From NCBI GenBank assembly GCA_945861465.1, contig CAMAVB010000003.1:24741-88740 (forward strand): DNA of 64,000 nt. The letters are read 5' to 3'. This stretch comes from Candidatus Kuenenia stuttgartensis. Lineage in GTDB: Bacteria > Planctomycetota > Planctomycetia > Planctomycetales > Planctomycetaceae. This document shows positions 1-8,218 of this stretch, in pieces. The notes beneath the pieces are model-generated. The model had not been told where the DNA came from and did no database searches. It saw nothing but the letters and a program-made list of their open reading frames with translations. A program made the position numbers and the translations under genes. Numbering within the stretch: the first letter of the stretch is position 1; the number at the start of each line of letters is the position of its first letter.

Positions 1-118
1 GGAAAGACCGGCAAGCAACTGATTGAAGAATCGGGCACCAGTGCAACAGACCCAAACCGTTATTACCATCTGCCGAGCTATGACAAGCTGTGACACGGAG
101 CTGTGACAAGCTGCGACG

Positions 119-262
119 CTAGTGCTTCGTCAAAACTTGATTTTCGGGTAGGACGGACCAAGCGAAGCGCAGTTCCGACAATTGGCCGACCTGCCGGAAC
201 TGCGCTCCGCTTGGTCCGGCCTACGGTTTTAACCCCAATTCGTTGGCTTGACGAGGCACTAG
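119..262. repeat. Nested inverted repeat: outer arms CTAGTGCTTCGTCAA/TTGACGAGGCACTAG, inner arms GTAGGACGGACCAAGCG.../...CGCTTGGTCCGGCCTAC
   Basis: Outer arms 119-133 and 248-262; inner arms about 148-176 and 196-224, read directly. Confidence 0.85.
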
Positions 263-266
263 ACCC

Positions 267-1232
267 TCACTTTGCCGTCAGCTTATCGATCAGATATTCG
301 TTCACGGTCTTGTGCTTCACGTCCGGAGCGTCCGGGTAGTTCAGTTCGCAGTCGACTTTGGCACTCAGGCAATGTTCCTGCAGCTTGACTCCGAAATTGG
401 AAGTGTGCGTCGGATCCTTCTGTTCCTGTCCCAGTGCGGGCGGAGCGGTGTAGTGCAGATACACAGGTGGATCGTCTGGCGTCACCAGTGCATACGGGGA
501 GTATTCCTGAATCCACGGCAGGATTTCTTCGCGGCGGGCAAGGAATGCGTCGAAGTCACGGGCCTTTTTGCCATTGACCTCTTTGAAGATGCCAAATGCG
601 TGGCTTCCGTAGTTGCTGTTGGGAGCCCATTCCTTCATTTGCTGCGGGTCAAGTGTTGTCTGGGCTCCGTTGACTGCAGCACACAACAGGCGAGTTGATT
701 CGTGTGAAATCGGATCGCTGCTGTTCGGGTCGGCCAGATCATCGTGAAATGCCAGCCACAGGCTTGAACAGGCACCGGCTGAACCTCCCGATGCGGCAAT
801 GCGGGTCTTGTCGATGTTCCACTCAGTCGCCTTACTGCGGACAAACTGCAGCGCTCGAGCGGCATCGTACAGACAGCCTTTGACCGGAGGTTCAACCTTG
901 TCTGCCATGGCTTCCTCGATGAATCGGTATTCAATTGAGACGACGGAAATGCCGGCCTTGTGCATTGCGGGCACCAGCGAATTCATGCCGCCCATGCGAT
1001 TACCCGCCTGCCATCCTCCTCCATGAATGAAGAACAACAGCGGCGTCGGCTTTTCCGATTCCACCTTCCAGAAACTCAGCACCTGCTTTGGATGGGAGCC
1101 GTAAGCGACCTCGGCTTCAGTCGGGGTTGGAGGTGGTTCGGGCGGCGTTTTCTTGTCCTGTGCGATGCCGTGGGAAGCGACACTGATCAACGCCATTGAA
1201 GTGGCGAACATGAGGATGAAAATGCGTTTCAT
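267..1232 (-). CDS. Secreted alpha/beta hydrolase (esterase/lipase-like)
   Basis: Signal peptide MKRIFILMFATSMALISVASHGIAQ; HGGGW oxyanion motif and GGSAGA nucleophile elbow. Start reassigned from the ORF start at 1403. Confidence 0.85.
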   Translation of the reverse strand: MKRIFILMFATSMALISVASHGIAQDKKTPPEPPPTPTEAEVAYGSHPKQVLSFWKVESEKPTPLLFFIHGGGWQAGNRMGGMNSLVPAMHKAGISVVSIEYRFIEEAMADKVEPPVKGCLYDAARALQFVRSKATEWNIDKTRIAASGGSAGACSSLWLAFHDDLADPNSSDPISHESTRLLCAAVNGAQTTLDPQQMKEWAPNSNYGSHAFGIFKEVNGKKARDFDAFLARREEILPWIQEYSPYALVTPDDPPVYLHYTAPPALGQEQKDPTHTSNFGVKLQEHCLSAKVDCELNYPDAPDVKHKTVNEYLIDKLTAK

Positions 1233-1453
1233 TGTTGAGCCTTTACTAAAACGGAGGCGGGTAGGGCAGGACTCGTTTGCGATTTTCGTCGCTCGGACAT
1301 TTATGTCCGAGGGGGGCTGTTTAAAAGGCGTCACAAATCCCGGCGTTGATTTCTTAATCTTAATCCTACTCTTAATCTTAATCCCTTGTTTCAGCGTCGG
1401 CAAACTATAGTCAGGCTATTCACGGCTGGCCGGTCATTGACGATGGGCGACTC

Positions 1454-1531
1454 GTAGCGTGTGACAAGCAACGCGCAGGCACACCGTATCACCGGTCTGG
1501 TGTGCCGGCGCTGCCGCTTGTCACACCCTAC
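1454..1531. repeat. Dispersed inverted repeat 'GTAGGGTGTGACAAGC..GCAGGCACACC - GGTGTGCC..GCTTGTCACACCCTAC' (family D), copy 1
   Basis: Similar copies at 40536-40612 and 45761-45840. Confidence 0.85.
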
Positions 1532-1711
1532 AAATTCACAAATCCGGCAGCCATGCAGTCGAAGCGGGCGGTGCGAACCGATTAAGATTATGATTAAGAT
1601 TATGATGAAGAGGGAGTTGATCACGACGGTGAATTGTGATCAGCATTATTTACTTCGATCGTGTTGTCTGGCGATGCGACGGACATGGATGTCCATCGTA
1701 CGTCACCAGGA

Positions 1712-3112
1712 TCAACCTTCCTGCAGCGCTTTCACAATGTCCACGATTGCTTTTTTGCCGTCGGCGTAAAGCATCAGAGAATGATCGAGTGCGAACAGCG
1801 GGTTGGCGATACCGGCGAAGCCGGGGCTGAGGCTGCGTTTGATGTTGATGACGGTGCGGGCTCGATCGACATCAATGATCGGCATGCCTGCGATCGGACT
1901 GTTGGGGTCCGTACGAGCCAGCGGATTCACCACATCGTTGGCTCCGAGGACGATTGCGACATCGACTTTGTCCATCGACGCATTGACTTCGTCCATTTCC
2001 TTCAGGCGTTCGTAGGCGATATCCGCTTCCGCCAGGAGCACGTTCATGTGACCCGGCATGCGCCCGGCCACGGGATGAATTCCGAATTCAACTTCAATTC
2101 CTTTCGCCAGCAGGAGGTTTGTCAGGTCACGGACGGCATGTTGTGCCTGAGCCACTGCCATGCCATAGCCGGGGACGATGAGGACTCTTTCGGCAACTTC
2201 CAGCATCATCGCGACTTCTTCCGGCGATGTGGATTTCACATTTGCATAAATGTCATCGCTGGTTGTCGATTTTCCTTTGGCCTGGAGCGTGCCGAACAGG
2301 ACCGCCCAGATCGAACGATTCATGGCAGTACACATGATGCGCGTGAGAATAATTCCGGAGGCACCAACGAGCGATCCCGCAATAATCAATAACGTGTTGT
2401 TCAACACAAAACCAGTCGCTGATGCCGCGAGGCCCGAATACGAATTGAGCAGTGCAATGACGACCGGCATGTCCGCTCCGCCGATCGAAATTACCAGCAA
2501 TACTCCCAGTCCCAGCGCGAGCAGAACCATGACCCAATACGCAACTTCTGCCCAGGCTGGCTCAACGACCATCAGGGCAGACAGTCCGATACAGGCCACT
2601 GCCAGCAGCAAATTGGCAAGCTTCTGCCATGGAGCGTCGAAGTCTTTCAAGAACTTGAACTCTTCAAGTTTTCCGTAAGCGACAAGACTTCCGGTCAGCG
2701 TGACGGCGCCGATCAGTCCCGAAGCTGCGGTCGCGATCAGGACGTCCATCCCTTCGTTTCCGGCACTGACAAGAGTCGTGTGTTCTTTACCGGCAAGGTA
2801 GGCTCCGGCGACAAGAAAGGACCCGCCGCCTCCAAGCCCGTTGAGGAGGGCGACCATTTGCGGCATCGTGGTCATCTGCACGCGCTTCGCCATCACGGTT
2901 CCAATCACAGAACCGATGGCGATGCTGATCAGGATTCCGGTCCATGTGACAACATCGCGATGCAGAAGTGTGGCCACGATAGCCAGCAACATTGCCAGCG
3001 AACCAATCCAGTTGCCGCGGACGGCAGTTCTGGGTTTGGTCATGCCTTTGAGGCCGATAATAAACAGGACGGCGGAAATCAGATAACAGAGATCGATAAG
3101 GGCCATGTTCAC
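1712..3112 (-). CDS. pntB: NAD(P) transhydrogenase subunit beta
   Basis: Full-length 466 aa; characteristic C-terminal domain (VPGYGMAVAQAQHAVRDL, FGIHPVAGRMPGHMNVLLAEA, GANDVVNPLART). Confidence 0.95.
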   Translation of the reverse strand: MNMALIDLCYLISAVLFIIGLKGMTKPRTAVRGNWIGSLAMLLAIVATLLHRDVVTWTGILISIAIGSVIGTVMAKRVQMTTMPQMVALLNGLGGGGSFLVAGAYLAGKEHTTLVSAGNEGMDVLIATAASGLIGAVTLTGSLVAYGKLEEFKFLKDFDAPWQKLANLLLAVACIGLSALMVVEPAWAEVAYWVMVLLALGLGVLLVISIGGADMPVVIALLNSYSGLAASATGFVLNNTLLIIAGSLVGASGIILTRIMCTAMNRSIWAVLFGTLQAKGKSTTSDDIYANVKSTSPEEVAMMLEVAERVLIVPGYGMAVAQAQHAVRDLTNLLLAKGIEVEFGIHPVAGRMPGHMNVLLAEADIAYERLKEMDEVNASMDKVDVAIVLGANDVVNPLARTDPNSPIAGMPIIDVDRARTVINIKRSLSPGFAGIANPLFALDHSLMLYADGKKAIVDIVKALQEG

Positions 3113-3124
3113 GGGAAATACTCT

Positions 3125-3490
3125 CTAATTCTTCGATTTTGGTTTGAACATGGACAGCATGCGATCGGTCACCACAAATCCGCCAACGACATTGATCGTG
3201 GCAAGGATCACCGCAATCAGTCCGAGCACAGTGGCGGTGGTGCCGCCATCTTTGCCGCTCTCAAGAATTGCACCGACGACTGTGATTCCCGAAATCGCAT
3301 TCGACCCGGACATCAGCGGCGTGTGCAGCGTCGGCGGAATTTTGACAATGATTTCGACGCCGACAAAGACCGCCACCACGAAGATCGTGACGAGCAACAT
3401 CAGCGTGCCAGTGTTGGCGGCTGCGGGAAGGGTTGCGGCAGGCGGCAGGACGTCCGCCAGCAGATAAGATTGATGAATGAATGGATTCAT
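3125..3490 (-). CDS. pntAB: NAD(P) transhydrogenase subunit alpha part 2 (membrane)
   Basis: PntA C-terminal membrane domain (HTPLMSGSNAISGITVVGAI); adjacent to pntB. Confidence 0.92.
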   Translation of the reverse strand: MNPFIHQSYLLADVLPPAATLPAAANTGTLMLLVTIFVVAVFVGVEIIVKIPPTLHTPLMSGSNAISGITVVGAILESGKDGGTTATVLGLIAVILATINVVGGFVVTDRMLSMFKPKSKN

Positions 3491-3550
3491 GGAGTGAAAA
3501 CTTTCGATTCAGATTTTTGGAGCGGAATGGCACCAGCGGCCACCGCTTGA

Positions 3551-3736
3551 AAGTAGGTCCAGCCTGCCGGGCTGGACTTTCGCCGCAAGGCGAACCGATG
3601 GGCGGATGTCCGCTCAACGGCGACAGGTTGTTGGGCAAACGACCTGCGATTAGTCGCGTGTCGCAACATGTTGCGAAGTCCTTTCCGGCAGAAAGGACCT
3701 ACCAAACACAGTCCTTTCCGGCAGAAAGGACCTACA
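3551..3736. repeat. Composite palindromic element (GTAGGTCC...GGACTTTCGC...GCGAAGTCC...GGACCTAC) with an extra copy of its terminal hairpin
   Basis: GTCCTTTCCGGCAGAAAGGACCTAC occurs twice at the right end; the left end is related to 5221-5375. Confidence 0.75.
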
Positions 3737-4898
3737 ATGAACACAGCAATTCCCGGACACGATCGTTGACGATTTCGCCGTTTTGAGCCACCAGAGTATC
3801 GCGAATAATTTCGTCGGTTGTATCAATCTTGACGGAACCTGATTTGATCATGGGCATCAGGAACGTCGTGATGTTTTTGCTGAACATTTCACTGGCATGA
3901 ACCGGGATCGAACTCGCCAGATTCACTGGGCCCAGAACCCTGACTCCGTTAAGTTCCACCGTTTCGCCTGCGACGGTAACTTCACAATTGCCGCCACGTT
4001 CGGCGGAGATATCGACGACAACCGATCCCGGTGCCATCGCTTCAACCATTTCGCGTGTCACCAGCACAGGAGCTTTTTTTCCCGGAATAGCGGCGGTCGT
4101 GATCACGACGTCGCAGCCAGCGATTACTTTTTTCAAGGCTTCACGCTGCTGACTGTAAAATTCATCGCTCATCTGTTTTGCATAACCGCCGACGGATTCC
4201 GCATTGTCCGCTTTCACATCCAGCACGACGAACTTACCACCGAGACTCTCGACTTGTTCCTTCACTGCCGGACGAATGTCGTACCCGAACACAACGGCTC
4301 CCATTCGCTTTGCAGACGCAATGGCCTGCAGTCCGGCGACTCCGGCACCGATCACCAGAACCCGCGCGGGTTTCACCGTGCCCGCGGCGGTCATCATCAT
4401 CGGGAACATACGGGGTGATTCGATCGCAGCCAACAGAACGGCGCGGTAACCTGCGATTGTCGCCATTGATGACAGGATGTCCATGCTCTGTGCGCGTGTG
4501 ATTCGCGGCACAAGTTCCAGTGAGAACACGGTCGCGCCGGTGGCTGCAGCCTTGCCAATGACATCCGGTCGCCAGAGCGGTTCACATCCTGCGATAAGGA
4601 CCTGATCTTTTCGCAAAAGACCAATGTCGGCATCGGCGAATTCGGCACAGGCTCCCAGACTGCGAACCTGAAGAATGATATTTGCTCGCGCGAAGAGTTC
4701 AGCGCGATCCACCACAATCGTGGCACCTTTGGAGACGTATTGCTCGTCGGGAAATCCTGCGGCTTGTCCGGCGTTTTTCTGGATCAGAACCTCCGCCACC
4801 GTCTTTTTCAATCCCGAAACTGCGGACGGGACCAGAGCCACACGGCGTTCGTCCGGATCTGCTTCACGGAGAACGCCCAAAATCAGCGACTGTGTCAT
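3732..4898 (-). CDS. pntAA: NAD(P) transhydrogenase subunit alpha part 1
   Basis: AlaDH/PNT fold (EADPDERRVALVPSAV; VLVIGAGVAGLQAIASAKRMGAVVFGYDIRP); syntenic with pntAB/pntB. Confidence 0.95.
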   Translation of the reverse strand: MTQSLILGVLREADPDERRVALVPSAVSGLKKTVAEVLIQKNAGQAAGFPDEQYVSKGATIVVDRAELFARANIILQVRSLGACAEFADADIGLLRKDQVLIAGCEPLWRPDVIGKAAATGATVFSLELVPRITRAQSMDILSSMATIAGYRAVLLAAIESPRMFPMMMTAAGTVKPARVLVIGAGVAGLQAIASAKRMGAVVFGYDIRPAVKEQVESLGGKFVVLDVKADNAESVGGYAKQMSDEFYSQQREALKKVIAGCDVVITTAAIPGKKAPVLVTREMVEAMAPGSVVVDISAERGGNCEVTVAGETVELNGVRVLGPVNLASSIPVHASEMFSKNITTFLMPMIKSGSVKIDTTDEIIRDTLVAQNGEIVNDRVRELLCSL

Positions 4899-5220
4899 AT
4901 CTCTTCAATCACTCCCGTCCAACAAATTCGTAGCTCAGTCGCTCCGCCGACTGAGATTCAGTCCGGAAATTGCAGCGATATTAACACTGGCGAGTTGTGG
5001 TAACCGGACTGTGCCGTTGTCTTCGCACAGGAATCAGCAGGAACACGAGTCGCGGAACGACATCGCCTACATGCGCGAACGAAATCATATGGCATCGCCG
5101 AAATTGACTCCAGGGACTCTGTGACAGCCATTTTTCTGTTCCCGATAGCGGCTAAATATCGGGGTGGCCTGATCGTTTATCAGCGTCTGACGCTGGGTGC
5201 AGTCGCGGAAGATTGTTAAA

Positions 5221-5375
5221 GTAGGTCCTTTTCTGCCGGAAAGGACTTTCGCTGTAAGGCGAACCGCCATGGGGCGCACATCCGCTCCACGTCGCCGCTT
5301 GGTCGTCAATTCGACCGTGATTCGTGGCTGGTCGCGGCTTGGCCGCGAAGTCCTGCTCGGCAAGCAGGACCTGCC
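5221..5375. repeat. Dispersed palindromic element related to 3551-3736
   Basis: GTAGGTCCTTTTCTGCCGGAAAGGACTTTCGCTGTAAGGCGAACCG ... GCGAAGTCCTGCTCGGCAAGCAGGACCTGC. Confidence 0.7.
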
Positions 5376-5409
5376 GAAATCGGTGACTGTAACCTCTGAC
5401 GCTGGATAA

Positions 5410-6579
5410 ATGATGACGGAGAATTTTGCGACGGTGCCTGCGGTCTGGGTGCTTATCTTTGATCAGTATCCGATAGATTTTGCGTTCGAAGAATTGCGGG
5501 AGCAGCAGGAGTCCCAGTGTTCCGAAGGGCCGACGTCCACCGCTCGCCAGGAAAGCGCTGGGCCGTTTGATCGGCTTGATCTGGAATCAACGTGCTTTGA
5601 ACAATTCCTGCTGCAGGATGTCCGCAGCAACATTTCGGTCGCCGAAGTTTTTGGGGGTGAGGCTGCGTTCAGGAAACTGGCGGACGCAATGACTGAGGCT
5701 GGTCAGACGGCATGTCTCGCGAGTTTGACGGTCGAGGATACATTATTCACCGTTCATGAGGGCAGCAGTGCGATGGAGTCGTCGCTACGCGGCTGTGGAA
5801 TTCCGCTGCACGCTGCCATTCGTCTGGACTGCAGCAATCATGATGCAGCATCTGCTGCCGACGGCTCGCACGACGCGGATCGTGCGTTTCTGGCGAATCT
5901 GGTTTGGATGGAAGCACCGATTGCGTCGTCTGCAAACGCGGCGAACGCGGCAAAAAGGGTACTCGATACTGTATTCAAACGTCTGCAGACTCGTTCCATG
6001 CACGAAGGCCATTGTCCCGTGCTGATGGTGACTTTCCGCGCGGGTGAAGATCGCGATGTGCGTGAACCTTTAAAGTCCGGGATGGCAGAAAATCGGGTGC
6101 ATGTGCCGTTATGGATACATCCCCACGCGGGCCATGCGTGCCGGGTTCAGGCGTTAGTCGGCAGTTTTGATCTGTTGTCGACGATTGAAACATTCCTTGG
6201 AAGTGCCAGTGCGTCTGATGAAGCCAGTCCGCCTGACGTGGCTCAGATTGCCGATTCGTCGGAACGTGTGGTCACCGCTGAACAGCAATTGTCATCAGGT
6301 CCACGGAGCCTCGCGTTCCTCTGCGGTGCGCCGCAGGTGTGTCCGGATCGCCTCCTGAAACTGCACGGCGACGAATGGGAGGGCGCAAGGACGGAAGAGT
6401 TTCTGCTGGTAATTCCCGATCGCAGTCCATCGAACATGGACAAGACCGAAAGCGACGGCGACGATTCTGAAGAACCGTCCCGTCGCCTGTATGTGAAACC
6501 TGAGGATCGATATAACGTCAACGATGTGAGCGGAACTTACGCGACCGCAGCGGATGAACTTGCTCGTCTGATCAGTTGA
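5410..6579 (+). CDS. Hypothetical protein, possibly a divergent sulfatase/alkaline-phosphatase-fold protein
   Basis: 389 aa ORF; weak resemblance HVPLWIHPHAGHACRVQALVGSFDLLSTIETFLG to the sulfatase C-terminal region. Confidence 0.6.
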   Translation: MMTENFATVPAVWVLIFDQYPIDFAFEELREQQESQCSEGPTSTARQESAGPFDRLDLESTCFEQFLLQDVRSNISVAEVFGGEAAFRKLADAMTEAGQTACLASLTVEDTLFTVHEGSSAMESSLRGCGIPLHAAIRLDCSNHDAASAADGSHDADRAFLANLVWMEAPIASSANAANAAKRVLDTVFKRLQTRSMHEGHCPVLMVTFRAGEDRDVREPLKSGMAENRVHVPLWIHPHAGHACRVQALVGSFDLLSTIETFLGSASASDEASPPDVAQIADSSERVVTAEQQLSSGPRSLAFLCGAPQVCPDRLLKLHGDEWEGARTEEFLLVIPDRSPSNMDKTESDGDDSEEPSRRLYVKPEDRYNVNDVSGTYATAADELARLIS

Positions 6580-6836
6580 CGTAGGACGGTTTATTGGCTG
6601 GCAGGAGCTGCATCATTGTCCGGGGTTTCACTTGTGCCTCACTCCAACTCTGGCCACCATGCCGCTTCTGTGCTCTGCGGCCGTGCAATCACGGGCGATT
6701 CCGGTTATCATTTTCCTCTGCGGCAAATGGGAGCATTTCTGAGCCGATGTCTTCCGACATGTGGAGGCACTCCGGCGTTCCGCAGAATTCTTTTGCCGCA
6801 CCAATTCTGGTTCAATTCTCCAACAGGATTTTATCG

Positions 6837-8207
6837 ATGTCAGTGTCTCGCCAAACAACGCGTCGTAATTTTCTCCAGGGGGTCGCCACTGCAGGGACCG
6901 CCGCTATTCTGAGCCCCTCAATTAACCGGGCTTTCGGCTATCAGTCACCGAACGAACGCCCGGTCTTTGCGACGATCGGCCTGCGAAACCAGGGCTGGGA
7001 GATTACCGGCAAATCATTTAAGTTTGCTGATTTTGCAGCACTTGCTGACGTCGATTCCAACGTCCTTGGAGCGAACGTCGAAAAGACGGAAAAGGCACAG
7101 AAAAAGAAACCGGACTCTTACAAGGACTACCGAAAGATCCTCGATCGAAAAGACATTGATGCCGTGATGATCGCCACACCGGACCATTGGCACACAAAGA
7201 TTGCGGTCGAAGCGATGTATGCCGGCAAAGATGTGTACTGCGAAAAACCGCTTACGCTGACGATTGCGGAAGGCAAGTTGATTGAGAAGGTCGTCAAGGA
7301 GACTGGTCGAGTTTTTCAGGTTGGCACGATGCAGCGAACGGAATCAGACCAGCGATTCCTGCAGGCAGTCGCTCTGGTCAAACATGGACGCATCGGCAAG
7401 GTTCAAAGAGTGACATGTGGCATTAACGGCATGGAGGCGTCGCCCGTGATTCCCGTTGCTTCCGTTCCTCAGGAACTTGACTGGGAATTCTGGCTCGGAC
7501 CTGCACCGAAAGTTGATTATCGAGCCCTCCCCGAAATGCGCGAGGGATACGGTGGCGGTGTGCCGCTCTTCAGCAATTGCCACTACGCCTTCAGAAACTG
7601 GCATGAATATTCCGGCGGAAAATTGACCGACTGGGGCGCTCACCACGTCGATATCGCCTGCTGGGCTCTCGGTGCCGGCGACACCGGGCCGAGCAAAGTG
7701 TCGCCGGTCGAATTCAAGTTGCCGGTCGAATACAAGGACGGAAATCCCGTGGTTCAGGATCAGTACAACGCCGCCACCAGCTTTAAGATCAAAGTCGACA
7801 TGCCGAACAACGTCGAAATGATTATCACGAGCGAGGGCGACAACGGCATTCTCTTCGAAGGGACCGAAGGTCGCTTTTTCGTCAACCGAGGCAAGATCGC
7901 CGGCAAGCCTGTGGAGGACCTGAAGGACAAACCACTGCCGGAAGGAGCCATCGAGGAAGTGTACGGTGGAAAAGTGAGCGAGAACCACACGGCCAATTTC
8001 ATCGAAGCGATGAAGTCTCGCAAGCAACCGATTTCCGACGTCTGGACCCACAACCGTATGCTGGAAATCTGCCACCTGAGCAACATCGCCATGCGCCTGA
8101 ACCGCGAACTCAACTGGGACGCAGCCAAGCGAGAAATCATCGGAGACGCCCAGGCAAACTCGTTCCTCGCGCGAGAAAATCGCAAGGGGTATGAGATTAA
8201 TATGTAG
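6837..8207 (+). CDS. Gfo/Idh/MocA family oxidoreductase with Tat signal
   Basis: RRNFLQG Tat-type signal; VMIATPDHWHTKIAVEAMYAGKDVYCEKPLTLT motif. Start at the internal ATG, 6837. Confidence 0.93.
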   Translation: MSVSRQTTRRNFLQGVATAGTAAILSPSINRAFGYQSPNERPVFATIGLRNQGWEITGKSFKFADFAALADVDSNVLGANVEKTEKAQKKKPDSYKDYRKILDRKDIDAVMIATPDHWHTKIAVEAMYAGKDVYCEKPLTLTIAEGKLIEKVVKETGRVFQVGTMQRTESDQRFLQAVALVKHGRIGKVQRVTCGINGMEASPVIPVASVPQELDWEFWLGPAPKVDYRALPEMREGYGGGVPLFSNCHYAFRNWHEYSGGKLTDWGAHHVDIACWALGAGDTGPSKVSPVEFKLPVEYKDGNPVVQDQYNAATSFKIKVDMPNNVEMIITSEGDNGILFEGTEGRFFVNRGKIAGKPVEDLKDKPLPEGAIEEVYGGKVSENHTANFIEAMKSRKQPISDVWTHNRMLEICHLSNIAMRLNRELNWDAAKREIIGDAQANSFLARENRKGYEINM

Positions 8208-8218
8208 CCGACCGCCGT

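Noticed and set aside
3677-3736. Two copies of GTCCTTTCCGGCAGAAAGGACCTAC as a mini CRISPR
   Set aside because: Only two copies with a short, repeat-like spacer; better explained as a duplicated terminal hairpin of a dispersed palindrome.
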